Shown here piece by piece: positions 1 to 5,431 of a stretch of DNA of 9,874 bases. The position numbers and the translations under genes were made by a program. The stretch's first letter is position 1. Each line of letters starts with the position of its first letter. The notes under the pieces are model-generated. The model saw only the letters and a program-made list of their open reading frames with translations. It did no database searches and was not told the origin of the DNA. The stretch is from Melioribacteraceae bacterium (GTDB lineage: Bacteria; Bacteroidota; Ignavibacteria; Ignavibacteriales; Melioribacteraceae), in the NCBI GenBank assembly GCA_015486905.1, contig WFQV01000121.1, positions 1 to 9,874 of the forward strand, read 5' to 3'.

Positions 1-18
1 ATATTTTATTTTGTTTTT

Positions 19-24
19 AAGGAG
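19..24 (+). promoter_or_regulatory. Shine-Dalgarno site that sets the start of the first gene
   Basis: AAGGAG lies 7 nt before the ATG at 32. The frame is also open from an upstream TTG at 11, but that codon precedes this ribosome-binding site and would add seven residues in front of the signal peptide. The ATG at 32 is therefore the better start. Confidence 0.8.
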
Positions 25-31
25 AAATTCG

Positions 32-1288
32 ATGAACAGGAAAAGTATTACGGTGTTATTCATCAATTTAATTTTGGTTATTTCTACTTTTGGGTTTAAT
101 AATCTTTCCGGAATAAACGAAGGAGCGCCTAAAATTTATCTCGAATGCCACTGGTGCAGTATGGATTTTGTGCGGGAACATATTACCTTTGTAAATTTTG
201 TTAGGGACAGAACAGACGCCGACATTCACATTTACATGTCCCGCCTTAGAACCGGTAGCGGTGGTCGTGAATATTCACTGATATTCATCGGACAAAATCA
301 ATTTCAAGGAATAAAGGATACCTTAAAATATTACACGAATAGAACGGACACTGACAAATCCATTAGAATAAAAATGCTAAAGAAGCTAAAACTCGGATTG
401 TTTAGATTTTTTTACAAAACGGACTACGCCAATAACTTTGATATTAAATTTAATAATAACTCTACTAAAAACATATTTTCCGTTCAACAAAAAGATCCGT
501 GGAATTTTTGGGTTTTCAGAGCATCGCTAAATACCTCCATCTCCGGCGAAAAATCCCGCGATAGCAAATACCTTAGAGGCTCTTTCTCTGCCTCCAGAGT
601 CACGGAAGCATGGAAAATAGCGTTCTGGTTAAACAATAATTACAGCGAAAGCGATTATAATTACGAATCGGTGAACGTTAAAGATATTAAACGCCGGCAA
701 AGCGTTTTTGCTTATTTAATTAAATCCTTGGGAAAGCATTGGTCAGCCGGTTTAATGCTAAGCACAAATTCTTCCACTTACAATAATATTGACTTGTCCG
801 GCACAATCGGTGCCGGACTTGAGTACGATTTTTACCCTTACTCCGCTGCCACAAGTAGGCGAGCGTTAATTCAATACAGAATTTCACCAAAGTACAACAA
901 CTATTCTCACATTACAATTTACGACAAAAATCAGGAGTACGTTGTAGAACAGGCAATTTCCGCAATAGTCGAATACATTGAAGATTGGGGAACAATAAGC
1001 GGCAGAGTTTCATTTAGTAATTATTTCCATGATTTGTCAAAAAATTCAACTTCAATATCAACCGAACTTGATTTCAAATTGTTTAAAGGATTGTCTTTAA
1101 ATCTCGAAGGCGACTTTGAAGCTGTACATGACCAGATTGAATTACCGGCAGAAGAAGCGAATACGGAAGATATACTTCTGCAAAGGAGAGAATTGGAAAC
1201 TCAATACAATTATTATAGTCGCATTGGTTTTTCTTACACTTTCGGCTCAATCTACAACAATATAGTTAACCCGAGATTCGAAATGTAA
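32..1288 (+). CDS. Predicted outer-membrane beta-barrel protein with N-terminal CxxC domain (hypothetical)
   Basis: The product is 418 aa from the ATG at 32. Residues 1-27 look like a Sec signal peptide: a basic start (MNRK), a hydrophobic core, then a polar region. A soluble-looking segment follows (about residues 33-105), with a Cys-His-Trp-Cys motif at 39-42, the patch FVNFVRDRTDADIHI at 53-67, and an RTGSGGREYSL stretch at 73-83. From memory this arrangement resembles a conserved but unnamed protein family of Bacteroidota and Gemmatimonadota; I cannot confirm that by search. The remaining two thirds is rich in alternating polar/aromatic strands with Asn/Tyr/Ser turns and ends in a strand near SYTFG, as expected of an outer-membrane barrel. 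No enzymatic motif is visible. It appears monocistronic here, with about 500 bp of repeat-filled DNA behind it. The gene is real (signal peptide, good ribosome-binding site, long ORF); its function is unknown. Confidence 0.8.
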   Translation: MNRKSITVLFINLILVISTFGFNNLSGINEGAPKIYLECHWCSMDFVREHITFVNFVRDRTDADIHIYMSRLRTGSGGREYSLIFIGQNQFQGIKDTLKYYTNRTDTDKSIRIKMLKKLKLGLFRFFYKTDYANNFDIKFNNNSTKNIFSVQQKDPWNFWVFRASLNTSISGEKSRDSKYLRGSFSASRVTEAWKIAFWLNNNYSESDYNYESVNVKDIKRRQSVFAYLIKSLGKHWSAGLMLSTNSSTYNNIDLSGTIGAGLEYDFYPYSAATSRRALIQYRISPKYNNYSHITIYDKNQEYVVEQAISAIVEYIEDWGTISGRVSFSNYFHDLSKNSTSISTELDFKLFKGLSLNLEGDFEAVHDQIELPAEEANTEDILLQRRELETQYNYYSRIGFSYTFGSIYNNIVNPRFEM

Positions 1289-1292
1289 TTAA

Positions 1293-1377
1293 ATGAAACA
1301 ATCATAACTAAGTTTAAGAGACTCAAGAGAATGATATTAATTATGAATGGATGAATGGATGATTGGATGGTTGGATG
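1293..1377. repeat. Long direct repeat A, copy 1 (85 bp)
   Basis: This is the first copy of a direct repeat that recurs at 1534-1610. The copies align along their whole length with two mismatches in the first 20 bases and one 8-bp length difference. The 3' part (1346-1377) is four tandem octamers: AATGGATG twice, ATTGGATG, GTTGGATG. The repeat begins 5 bp after the stop codon of the barrel gene. No open frame, terminal inverted repeat or transposase is present, so this is not a recognisable insertion sequence. Confidence 0.85.
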
Positions 1378-1400
1378 GTTGTTCTGATATTTTTTGTTTT

Positions 1401-1430
1401 GAGATTGAGGTTAAGGCTAAGGTTGAGATT
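1401..1430. repeat. Five degenerate tandem hexamers (GAGRTT/AAGGYT)
   Basis: Five head-to-tail hexamers can be read directly: GAGATT, GAGGTT, AAGGCT, AAGGTT, GAGATT. They lie between the two copies of the long repeat. One strand is purine-rich in a G/A/T pattern, with no coding potential in this stretch. It is best described as a small degenerate minisatellite. Confidence 0.65.
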
Positions 1431-1499
1431 CGTTACTAATTATTCCCCTGCTAATTTTTTAACGCGAGGTGTCGGGCTTAAGACTTGAGACTTTTGACT

Positions 1500-1538
1500 A
1501 AATTCGCGTAATTAGCGGCTAAAAAATAAACACATGAA
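1500..1538. repeat. Direct repeat B, copy 1 (39 bp)
   Basis: The sequence AAATTCG..TAATTAGCGGCTA, an A-run, then TAAACA.ATGAA is repeated at 1757-1794. The copies differ at two bases in the CG/TA position after AAATTCG, one A in the A-run, and one base before ATGAA. The end of this copy runs directly into long repeat A copy 2, sharing ATGAA. Unlike copy 2, it does not lead into a long open frame. Confidence 0.8.
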
Positions 1539-1610
1539 ACGATCATGACTAAGTTTAAGAGACTCAAGAGAATGATATTAATTATGAATGGATGATTGGA
1601 TGGTTGGATG
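1534..1610. repeat. Long direct repeat A, copy 2 (77 bp)
   Basis: This is the second copy of the repeat at 1293-1377, shorter by exactly one octamer in the tandem section. Clear octamers are AATGGATG, ATTGGATG and GTTGGATG at 1587-1610. Decayed ones (AATGCATA, GTTGGATA) continue to about 1626. A 65-codon frame on the minus strand crosses this copy but is judged spurious. Confidence 0.85.
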
Positions 1611-1740
1611 AATGCATAGTTGGATAAATGAACCGAGATTTGAGAAGCAAAATTCAAAAAATCAAACGTTCGCATTAACTCACGACTTTATTTGTGGAAA
1701 AGAAAGCATAATAGAAAGGAAAGTTAGCTTGATTACAGGT

Positions 1741-1769
1741 TTAAAAACATTCGCGAAAATTCGTATAAT
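1741..1769 (+). promoter_or_regulatory. Candidate sigma70-type promoter for the DUF2905 gene
   Basis: A perfect TATAAT (1764-1769) is preceded, with a 17-nt spacer, by TTAAAA (1741-1746), which matches four of six -35 bases. The predicted transcript start is near 1776, leaving a leader of about 14 nt before the ATG at 1790. The -10 lies inside repeat B copy 2; the corresponding bases in copy 1 read CGTAAT. AT-rich DNA yields such matches by chance, so this is tentative. Confidence 0.4.
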
Positions 1770-1794
1770 TAGCGGCTAAAAATAAACAGATGAA
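1757..1794. repeat. Direct repeat B, copy 2, ending on the DUF2905 start codon
   Basis: This is the second copy of the 38-39 bp repeat seen at 1500-1538. It supplies the whole immediate upstream region of the DUF2905 gene, and its terminal ATGAA forms the start codon and part of the second codon. No Shine-Dalgarno sequence is visible in it. Confidence 0.8.
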
Positions 1795-1996
1795 CAAAAT
1801 AATTGTTGTAATCGGTTTAATTGTTATTATTGTTGGTTTGTTTTGGAAATATTTAATTCAAATTCCATTTTTCAGATTGCCGGGGGATATTGTTATTAAC
1901 AAACCCAATTTTAAGTTTTATTTTCCAATAACAACAATGATTGTTTTAAGTTTGTTTTTAACTTTTGTAATTTGGATTATTAAAAAAATCTTATGA
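1790..1996 (+). CDS. DUF2905 family small membrane protein
   Basis: The product is 68 aa with two predicted membrane helices (about residues 4-21 and 45-65). Between them is a conserved linker containing RLPGDIVI (29-36) followed by NFKFYFPITT (40-49). This helix, LPGDI, FxFYFP, helix layout is the hallmark of the DUF2905 family, short inner-membrane proteins of unknown function found in many bacteria; the length is normal for the family. The ATG has no Shine-Dalgarno sequence and sits at the end of a repeat. The TGA stop overlaps the ribosome-binding site of the next gene, and the two genes are 7 nt apart, so they are probably co-transcribed and translationally coupled. Function is unknown. 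Confidence 0.88.
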   Translation: MNKIIVVIGLIVIIVGLFWKYLIQIPFFRLPGDIVINKPNFKFYFPITTMIVLSLFLTFVIWIIKKIL

Positions 1997-2003
1997 GGAT
2001 ATT

Positions 2004-2288
2004 TTGAGTGTAATTAAAATAGTGCAGTACAAAATTAAACCTGAAAAGAAAGACATCTTCCTTGACGAGTTAAATATTTTTTTAGAAGAAATTGAATTAC
2101 GTCAACCGAATGTTAAACAAAGAACATTTAATCAAGAAGACGGGGTGACTTTTATTCACCTTTTTGAATTTCCTTCTTCGAAAGAAAATGAAGATTTCTG
2201 GAACGCAGACTACACAAAACATTTTTTTAATTATCTGACCGATGCTGCGGAAGGAGAAATAAAACAAAATATTCTTGAAGAAGTTTAA
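2004..2288 (+). CDS. ABM-like dimeric alpha/beta-barrel domain protein
   Basis: The product is 94 aa and has the pattern of the antibiotic-biosynthesis-monooxygenase (ABM) superfamily. A first strand (IKIVQYKIKP, 4-13) leads to a long helix (about 14-33), a second strand with TFNQEDGVTFIHLFEF (41-56), then a helix around 64-80 and a final short strand. Proteins of this fold are small dimers; some are monooxygenases or heme-degrading enzymes and many are uncharacterised. No diagnostic catalytic set is visible, so only the fold is claimed. The start is TTG at 2004, preceded 4 nt away by GAGGA (1995-1999), which overlaps the upstream stop codon. The only later in-frame candidate, GTG at 2022, lacks a suitably placed site. 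Confidence 0.75.
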   Translation: MSVIKIVQYKIKPEKKDIFLDELNIFLEEIELRQPNVKQRTFNQEDGVTFIHLFEFPSSKENEDFWNADYTKHFFNYLTDAAEGEIKQNILEEV

Positions 2289-2321
2289 ACTAATTTGAAA
2301 CTTTCTTAAAAATTTTACATC

Positions 2322-2344
2322 AAATTAAATTAAAAATTTAATTT
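2322..2344 (+). terminator. Possible weak A/T-only terminator hairpin
   Basis: A perfect 9-bp inverted repeat, AAATTAAAT and ATTTAATTT, with a 5-nt loop is followed by two more T residues. It lies 34 bp after the ABM-like gene and before the groES promoter. The stem has no G/C pairs, so its stability is low and it may simply be AT-rich background. Confidence 0.3.
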
Positions 2345-2365
2345 TTAGTAATTAGAATATGTCGC

Positions 2366-2394
2366 TTGACATTTTTTTTAATCTGTTTTATATT
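2366..2394 (+). promoter_or_regulatory. Promoter of groES-groEL
   Basis: TTGACA (2366-2371) and TATATT (2389-2394) are separated by exactly 17 nt, a near-consensus sigma70/sigmaA promoter. The predicted transcript start is near 2401. The last two bases of the -10 box are the first bases of the CIRCE operator, so a bound repressor would cover both the -10 edge and the start site. Confidence 0.85.
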
Positions 2395-2419
2395 AGCACT
2401 CGTCTTTAGTGAGTGCTAA
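2393..2419. promoter_or_regulatory. CIRCE operator (HrcA binding site)
   Basis: TTAGCACTC (2393-2401), a 9-nt spacer, and GAGTGCTAA (2411-2419) match the CIRCE consensus inverted repeat perfectly. CIRCE is the operator of the HrcA repressor, whose folding depends on GroEL; this gives feedback control of heat-shock genes. The element overlaps the groES -10 box and predicted start site and lies 27 bp before the start codon. No hrcA is in the window. Confidence 0.96.
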
Positions 2420-2446
2420 TATAAAAAACAATTTGGAGGAATAATT

Positions 2447-2743
2447 ATGGCAGACTTCAAAATTCAACCTCTTGGAGATCGAATAATTATTAAACCAGAA
2501 CCTGTAGAAGAGAAGACCAAAAGCGGAATTATTCTTCCCGACACGGCAAAGGAAAAACCGATTGAAGGTGAAGTTGTAGCCGTCGGACCCGGGAAAGTAA
2601 CCGATGAGGGTAAAAAAATTGACACGACATTAAACATCGGCGACAAAGTTCTTTACGGTAAATATTCCGGTACGGAAGTAACCGTAGATGACGAGGAATA
2701 TTTAATTATGCACGAAGATGACATTTTAGGAGTTATTAAATAA
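2447..2743 (+). CDS. groES: Co-chaperonin GroES (Hsp10)
   Basis: The product is 98 aa, the normal length for GroES. It is the heptameric lid that binds ATP-loaded GroEL and closes the folding chamber in the cytoplasm. It begins with the typical QPLGDRIIIKP block (7-17). The mobile loop spans about 19-36, with the hydrophobic Ile-Ile-Leu triplet at 28-30 that contacts the GroEL apical domain, followed by EGEVVAVGPGK (40-50) and a C-terminal DDILGVIK. The ATG follows GGAGGA (2435-2440) by 6 nt. It is the first gene of the CIRCE-controlled operon, and groEL starts 25 nt after its stop. No unusual residues were seen. Confidence 0.98.
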   Translation: MADFKIQPLGDRIIIKPEPVEEKTKSGIILPDTAKEKPIEGEVVAVGPGKVTDEGKKIDTTLNIGDKVLYGKYSGTEVTVDDEEYLIMHEDDILGVIK

Positions 2744-2768
2744 TCTAAATTAAAAGGAGGAATAAAAC

Positions 2769-4400
2769 ATGGCAGCCAAAATAATCGAATACAGCAGCGA
2801 CGCTCGGAACGCATTAAAAACCGGCGTTGATAAATTGGCTAACGCAGTCAAGGTCACATTAGGACCTAAAGGTAGAAATGTAATTATTGAAAAAAAATTC
2901 GGTGCTCCCACTGTTACTAAGGACGGTGTAACCGTAGCAAAAGAAATCGAGTTAGAAAACGAAATGGAAAACATGGGCGCTCAGATGGTAAGAGAAGTTG
3001 CTTCCAAAACCTCTGATATTGCTGGTGACGGCACTACCACCGCAACCGTTTTAGCGCAAGCTATTTACCGCGAAGGATTAAAAAACGTAACGGCAGGCGC
3101 AAATCCGATGGACCTCAAAAGGGGTATTGATTTAGCAGTTGAAAAGGTCGTCAGTGAATTAAAAAACATGAGCCAAGAAGTCGGCGGTAAAGATGAAATT
3201 TCTCAAGTAGGCGCTATCTCTGCGAACAATGACAAGACAATCGGTAATTTAATATCGGACGCAATGGAGAAGGTGGGGAAAGACGGCGTTATTACCGTTG
3301 AAGAAGCAAAAGGCACCGAAACCGAATTGGAGATTGTAGAAGGTATGCAATTCGACCGCGGTTATCTTTCACCTTATTTCGTTACCGATTCGGAATCGAT
3401 GGAAGCGGTTTTGGAAAATCCTTACATCTTAATCCACGACAAAAAAATCTCTGCAATGAAAGATCTTCTTCCCATACTTGAAAAAGTAGCACAGGCAGGA
3501 AAGGGATTATTAATTATTGCCGAAGATTTGGAAGGCGAAGCATTGGCTACGTTGGTAGTTAACAAACTACGCGGCACTTTGAAAGTTGTAGCGGTCAAAG
3601 CACCCGGCTTCGGCGATAGAAGGAAAGCAATGTTGGAAGATATCGCCGTTCTTACCGGTGGTACCGTTATTTCCGAAGAGCGTGGTTTTAAATTGGAAAA
3701 CGCTACTATTGAATATTTGGGTACGGCTAAAAAAGTAACAATTGACAAAGATAACACCACGATAGTTGAAGGTGCAGGCAGTACCGATGATATCAAGAAG
3801 AGAATCAACGAAATCAAGGCACAAATTGAAAAGACAACTTCCGATTACGACAGAGAAAAACTCCAAGAACGCCTCGCTAAACTTTCCGGCGGTGTAGCCG
3901 TTCTTAAAATAGGTGCAGCAACCGAAGTTGAAATGAAAGAGAAAAAAGCCCGTGTAGAAGATGCACTCCACGCAACACGTGCCGCAGTTGAAGAAGGTAT
4001 TGTACCCGGCGGCGGCGTTGCATTGGTTAGAGCAAGCAAAGCACTAAGCGATTTGGAAGGTGAAAATCCCGACCAAACAACAGGTATTAAAATAATTGAG
4101 AAAGCTCTTTCCGAACCTCTCAAACAAATCGTTTACAATGCGGGGCTTGAAGGCGCGGTTGTATTGAACAAAGTCCTCGAAGGTAAAGACGATTTCGGTT
4201 TCAATGCCTCAACAGAAGAATACGAAAATCTTATTTCCGCCGGTGTCATTGACCCCACGAAAGTAACAAGGACAGCATTGGAAAATGCTTCGTCGGTTGC
4301 ATCTATGCTGCTAACCACCGAAGCTCTCGTTTACGAGAAAAAAGAAGAAGAAAAGATGCCGGCTATGCCTCCTGCAGGCGGCATGGAAGGGATGTATTAA
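2769..4400 (+). CDS. groEL: Chaperonin GroEL (Hsp60)
   Basis: The product is 543 aa and full length; it is the ATP-driven cytoplasmic folding chamber that works with GroES. Nucleotide-binding motifs are intact: LGPKGRN (31-37), Asp52, GDGTTT (86-91), the catalytic Asp398, and the signature AAVEEGIVPGGG (405-416). Apical-domain residues known to contact substrate and GroES are present: Tyr199, Tyr203, Phe204, Leu234, Leu237, Val264. The tail is a short Met/Gly/Pro-rich stretch ending GGMEGMY, a shortened form of the usual GGM tail. AGGAGG (2755-2760) precedes the ATG by 8 nt. It is co-transcribed with groES under the CIRCE operator and ends 17 nt before a strong hairpin terminator. Several long antisense frames inside it are shadows. 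Confidence 0.99.
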   Translation: MAAKIIEYSSDARNALKTGVDKLANAVKVTLGPKGRNVIIEKKFGAPTVTKDGVTVAKEIELENEMENMGAQMVREVASKTSDIAGDGTTTATVLAQAIYREGLKNVTAGANPMDLKRGIDLAVEKVVSELKNMSQEVGGKDEISQVGAISANNDKTIGNLISDAMEKVGKDGVITVEEAKGTETELEIVEGMQFDRGYLSPYFVTDSESMEAVLENPYILIHDKKISAMKDLLPILEKVAQAGKGLLIIAEDLEGEALATLVVNKLRGTLKVVAVKAPGFGDRRKAMLEDIAVLTGGTVISEERGFKLENATIEYLGTAKKVTIDKDNTTIVEGAGSTDDIKKRINEIKAQIEKTTSDYDREKLQERLAKLSGGVAVLKIGAATEVEMKEKKARVEDALHATRAAVEEGIVPGGGVALVRASKALSDLEGENPDQTTGIKIIEKALSEPLKQIVYNAGLEGAVVLNKVLEGKDDFGFNASTEEYENLISAGVIDPTKVTRTALENASSVASMLLTTEALVYEKKEEEKMPAMPPAGGMEGMY

Positions 4401-4417
4401 TAAAACCCTTAACACTA

Positions 4418-4451
4418 ATAAAAAAGGCGGTCAAACGACCGCCTTTTTTAT
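4418..4451. terminator. Bidirectional intrinsic terminator between groEL and the polysaccharide operon
   Basis: GGCGGTC (4426-4432) pairs perfectly with GACCGCC (4437-4443) around an AAAC loop. Six A residues precede the stem and six T residues follow it, and the A/T pairing extends two more pairs. On the plus strand it gives a GC-rich hairpin followed by a U-run just after groEL. Read on the minus strand it gives the same structure just after the stop of the decarboxylase-like gene. It can therefore end both convergent transcripts. Confidence 0.93.
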
Positions 4452-4468
4452 TCCGCTAAAAAAATGCT

Positions 4469-5416
4469 TTAATTTTCAAACAATTCTTTCTTAAAATAAT
4501 CAATTGTAATTTTCAACCCTTCTTCCCTATTAACTTTAGGTTCCCAGCCCAAAAGATTTTTTGCTTTGGAAATATCGGGTTGGCGTACTTTGGGATCATC
4601 TTGCGGTAGTTCCTTGTGAACAATTTTACTTTTAGAGCCAATTATTTTAATTACTTCCTCGGCAAATCGTTCAATTGTAATTTCGGAAGGATTTCCAATA
4701 TTAACCGGTTCGTGAACTTCGGACATTAAAAGGCGGAAAATTCCTTCGATTAAATCATCTACGTAACAAAAGCTTCTTGTTTGGCTACCGTCGCCAAAGA
4801 CAGTAACGTCTTCGTTCTTCAATGCTTGTGAAACGAACGCAGGCAAAGCTCGACCATCATTTAATCTCATTCGAGGTCCATAAGTGTTAAATATTCTAAC
4901 TATTCTCGTATCTACGCCGTGAGCCCTGTGGTAAGCCATCGTCAATGCTTCACCGAAGCGTTTTGCTTCATCATAAACGCCACGCGGACCAATCGGATTT
5001 ACATTACCCCAGTACTCCTCTCTCTGGGGGTGGATTTCGGGATCACCGTAAATTTCCGAAGTCGAGGCAAGTAAAAACCTTGCATTTTTTTCTTTGGCAA
5101 GCCCTAACGCTTTGTGCGTGCCAAGCGAGCCTACCTTTAATGTCTGAATTGGAAGTTTTAAGTAATCTATCGGACTTGCAGGCGAGGCAAAATGTAAAAT
5201 GTAATCCACTATTCCGGGGACATGAATGAAATTCGTCACATCATAATTAAAGAAGACAAAATCTTCTTTCCCGAAAAGATGCTCGATGTTTTTTAAACTG
5301 CCGGTAATAAGATTATCCACACAAACGACTTTCATTCCCTCTTTAAGTAATCTGTCACACAAATGCGAGCCGAGGAAACCTGCACCGCCGGTTACAACAG
5401 CAACTTTTTTTTTCAC
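4469..5416 (-). CDS. UDP-glucuronate decarboxylase-like NAD-dependent sugar-nucleotide enzyme (extended SDR)
   Basis: The product is 315 aa, typical for a single-domain UDP-xylose synthase. The Rossmann NAD site TGGAGFLGSHL (9-19) is followed by the acidic residue Asp34. The catalytic set is visible: Thr119, Ser120 and Glu121 in STSEIYGDP, then Tyr148 and Lys152 (YxxxK), and Arg278 in DDPKVRQPD. The Glu121/Arg278 pair corresponds to residues needed for decarboxylation in ArnA and UXS enzymes, so UDP-glucuronate to UDP-xylose is the favoured reaction. A related epimerase or dehydratase role is less likely. The motif GVYDEAKRFGEA differs slightly from the usual SCYDEGKR of classical enzymes. 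The start is GTG, with AGGTGA 4 nt upstream. It lies 15 nt after the Wzc-like gene, suggesting sugar supply for the exported polysaccharide. No UDP-glucose dehydrogenase is nearby. Confidence 0.88.
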   Translation of the reverse strand: MKKKVAVVTGGAGFLGSHLCDRLLKEGMKVVCVDNLITGSLKNIEHLFGKEDFVFFNYDVTNFIHVPGIVDYILHFASPASPIDYLKLPIQTLKVGSLGTHKALGLAKEKNARFLLASTSEIYGDPEIHPQREEYWGNVNPIGPRGVYDEAKRFGEALTMAYHRAHGVDTRIVRIFNTYGPRMRLNDGRALPAFVSQALKNEDVTVFGDGSQTRSFCYVDDLIEGIFRLLMSEVHEPVNIGNPSEITIERFAEEVIKIIGSKSKIVHKELPQDDPKVRQPDISKAKNLLGWEPKVNREEGLKITIDYFKKELFEN

Positions 5417-5431
5417 AAAATCACCTAATCT

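Larger units (their letters stand above)
1289..1789. other. Gene-free intergenic region made of nested degenerate repeats
   Basis: About 500 bp hold no convincing gene on either strand. The order is long repeat A copy 1, a hexamer array, repeat B copy 1 fused to long repeat A copy 2, about 145 bp of unique AT-rich sequence, then repeat B copy 2 ending at the DUF2905 start codon. I see no tRNA, no CRISPR-like spacing, no terminator hairpin after the barrel gene, and no transposase remnant. The whole could have arisen by a roughly 240-bp segmental duplication followed by divergence. Confidence 0.7.

Noticed and set aside
11..31. TTG at 11 as start of the first gene
   Set aside because: It lies upstream of the AAGGAG site that is correctly spaced for the ATG at 32, and it would put extra residues in front of a complete signal peptide.
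1478..1675. 65-codon minus-strand frame with a hydrophobic middle
   Set aside because: It crosses direct repeat B copy 1 and long repeat A copy 2, has no homology I recognise, and its hydrophobicity follows from AT-rich repeat sequence.
1289..1789. CRISPR array or insertion sequence in the repeat region
   Set aside because: The repeats are only two copies each, not evenly spaced, without spacers of constant length, terminal inverted repeats or transposase coding.
3422..3971. Two overlapping antisense frames of more than 130 codons inside groEL
   Set aside because: They mirror a highly conserved coding sequence, lack ribosome-binding sites, and their proteins resemble low-complexity reverse translations.
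4945..5229. 94-codon plus-strand frame inside the decarboxylase-like gene
   Set aside because: It is antisense to clear SDR catalytic motifs and has no family signature.
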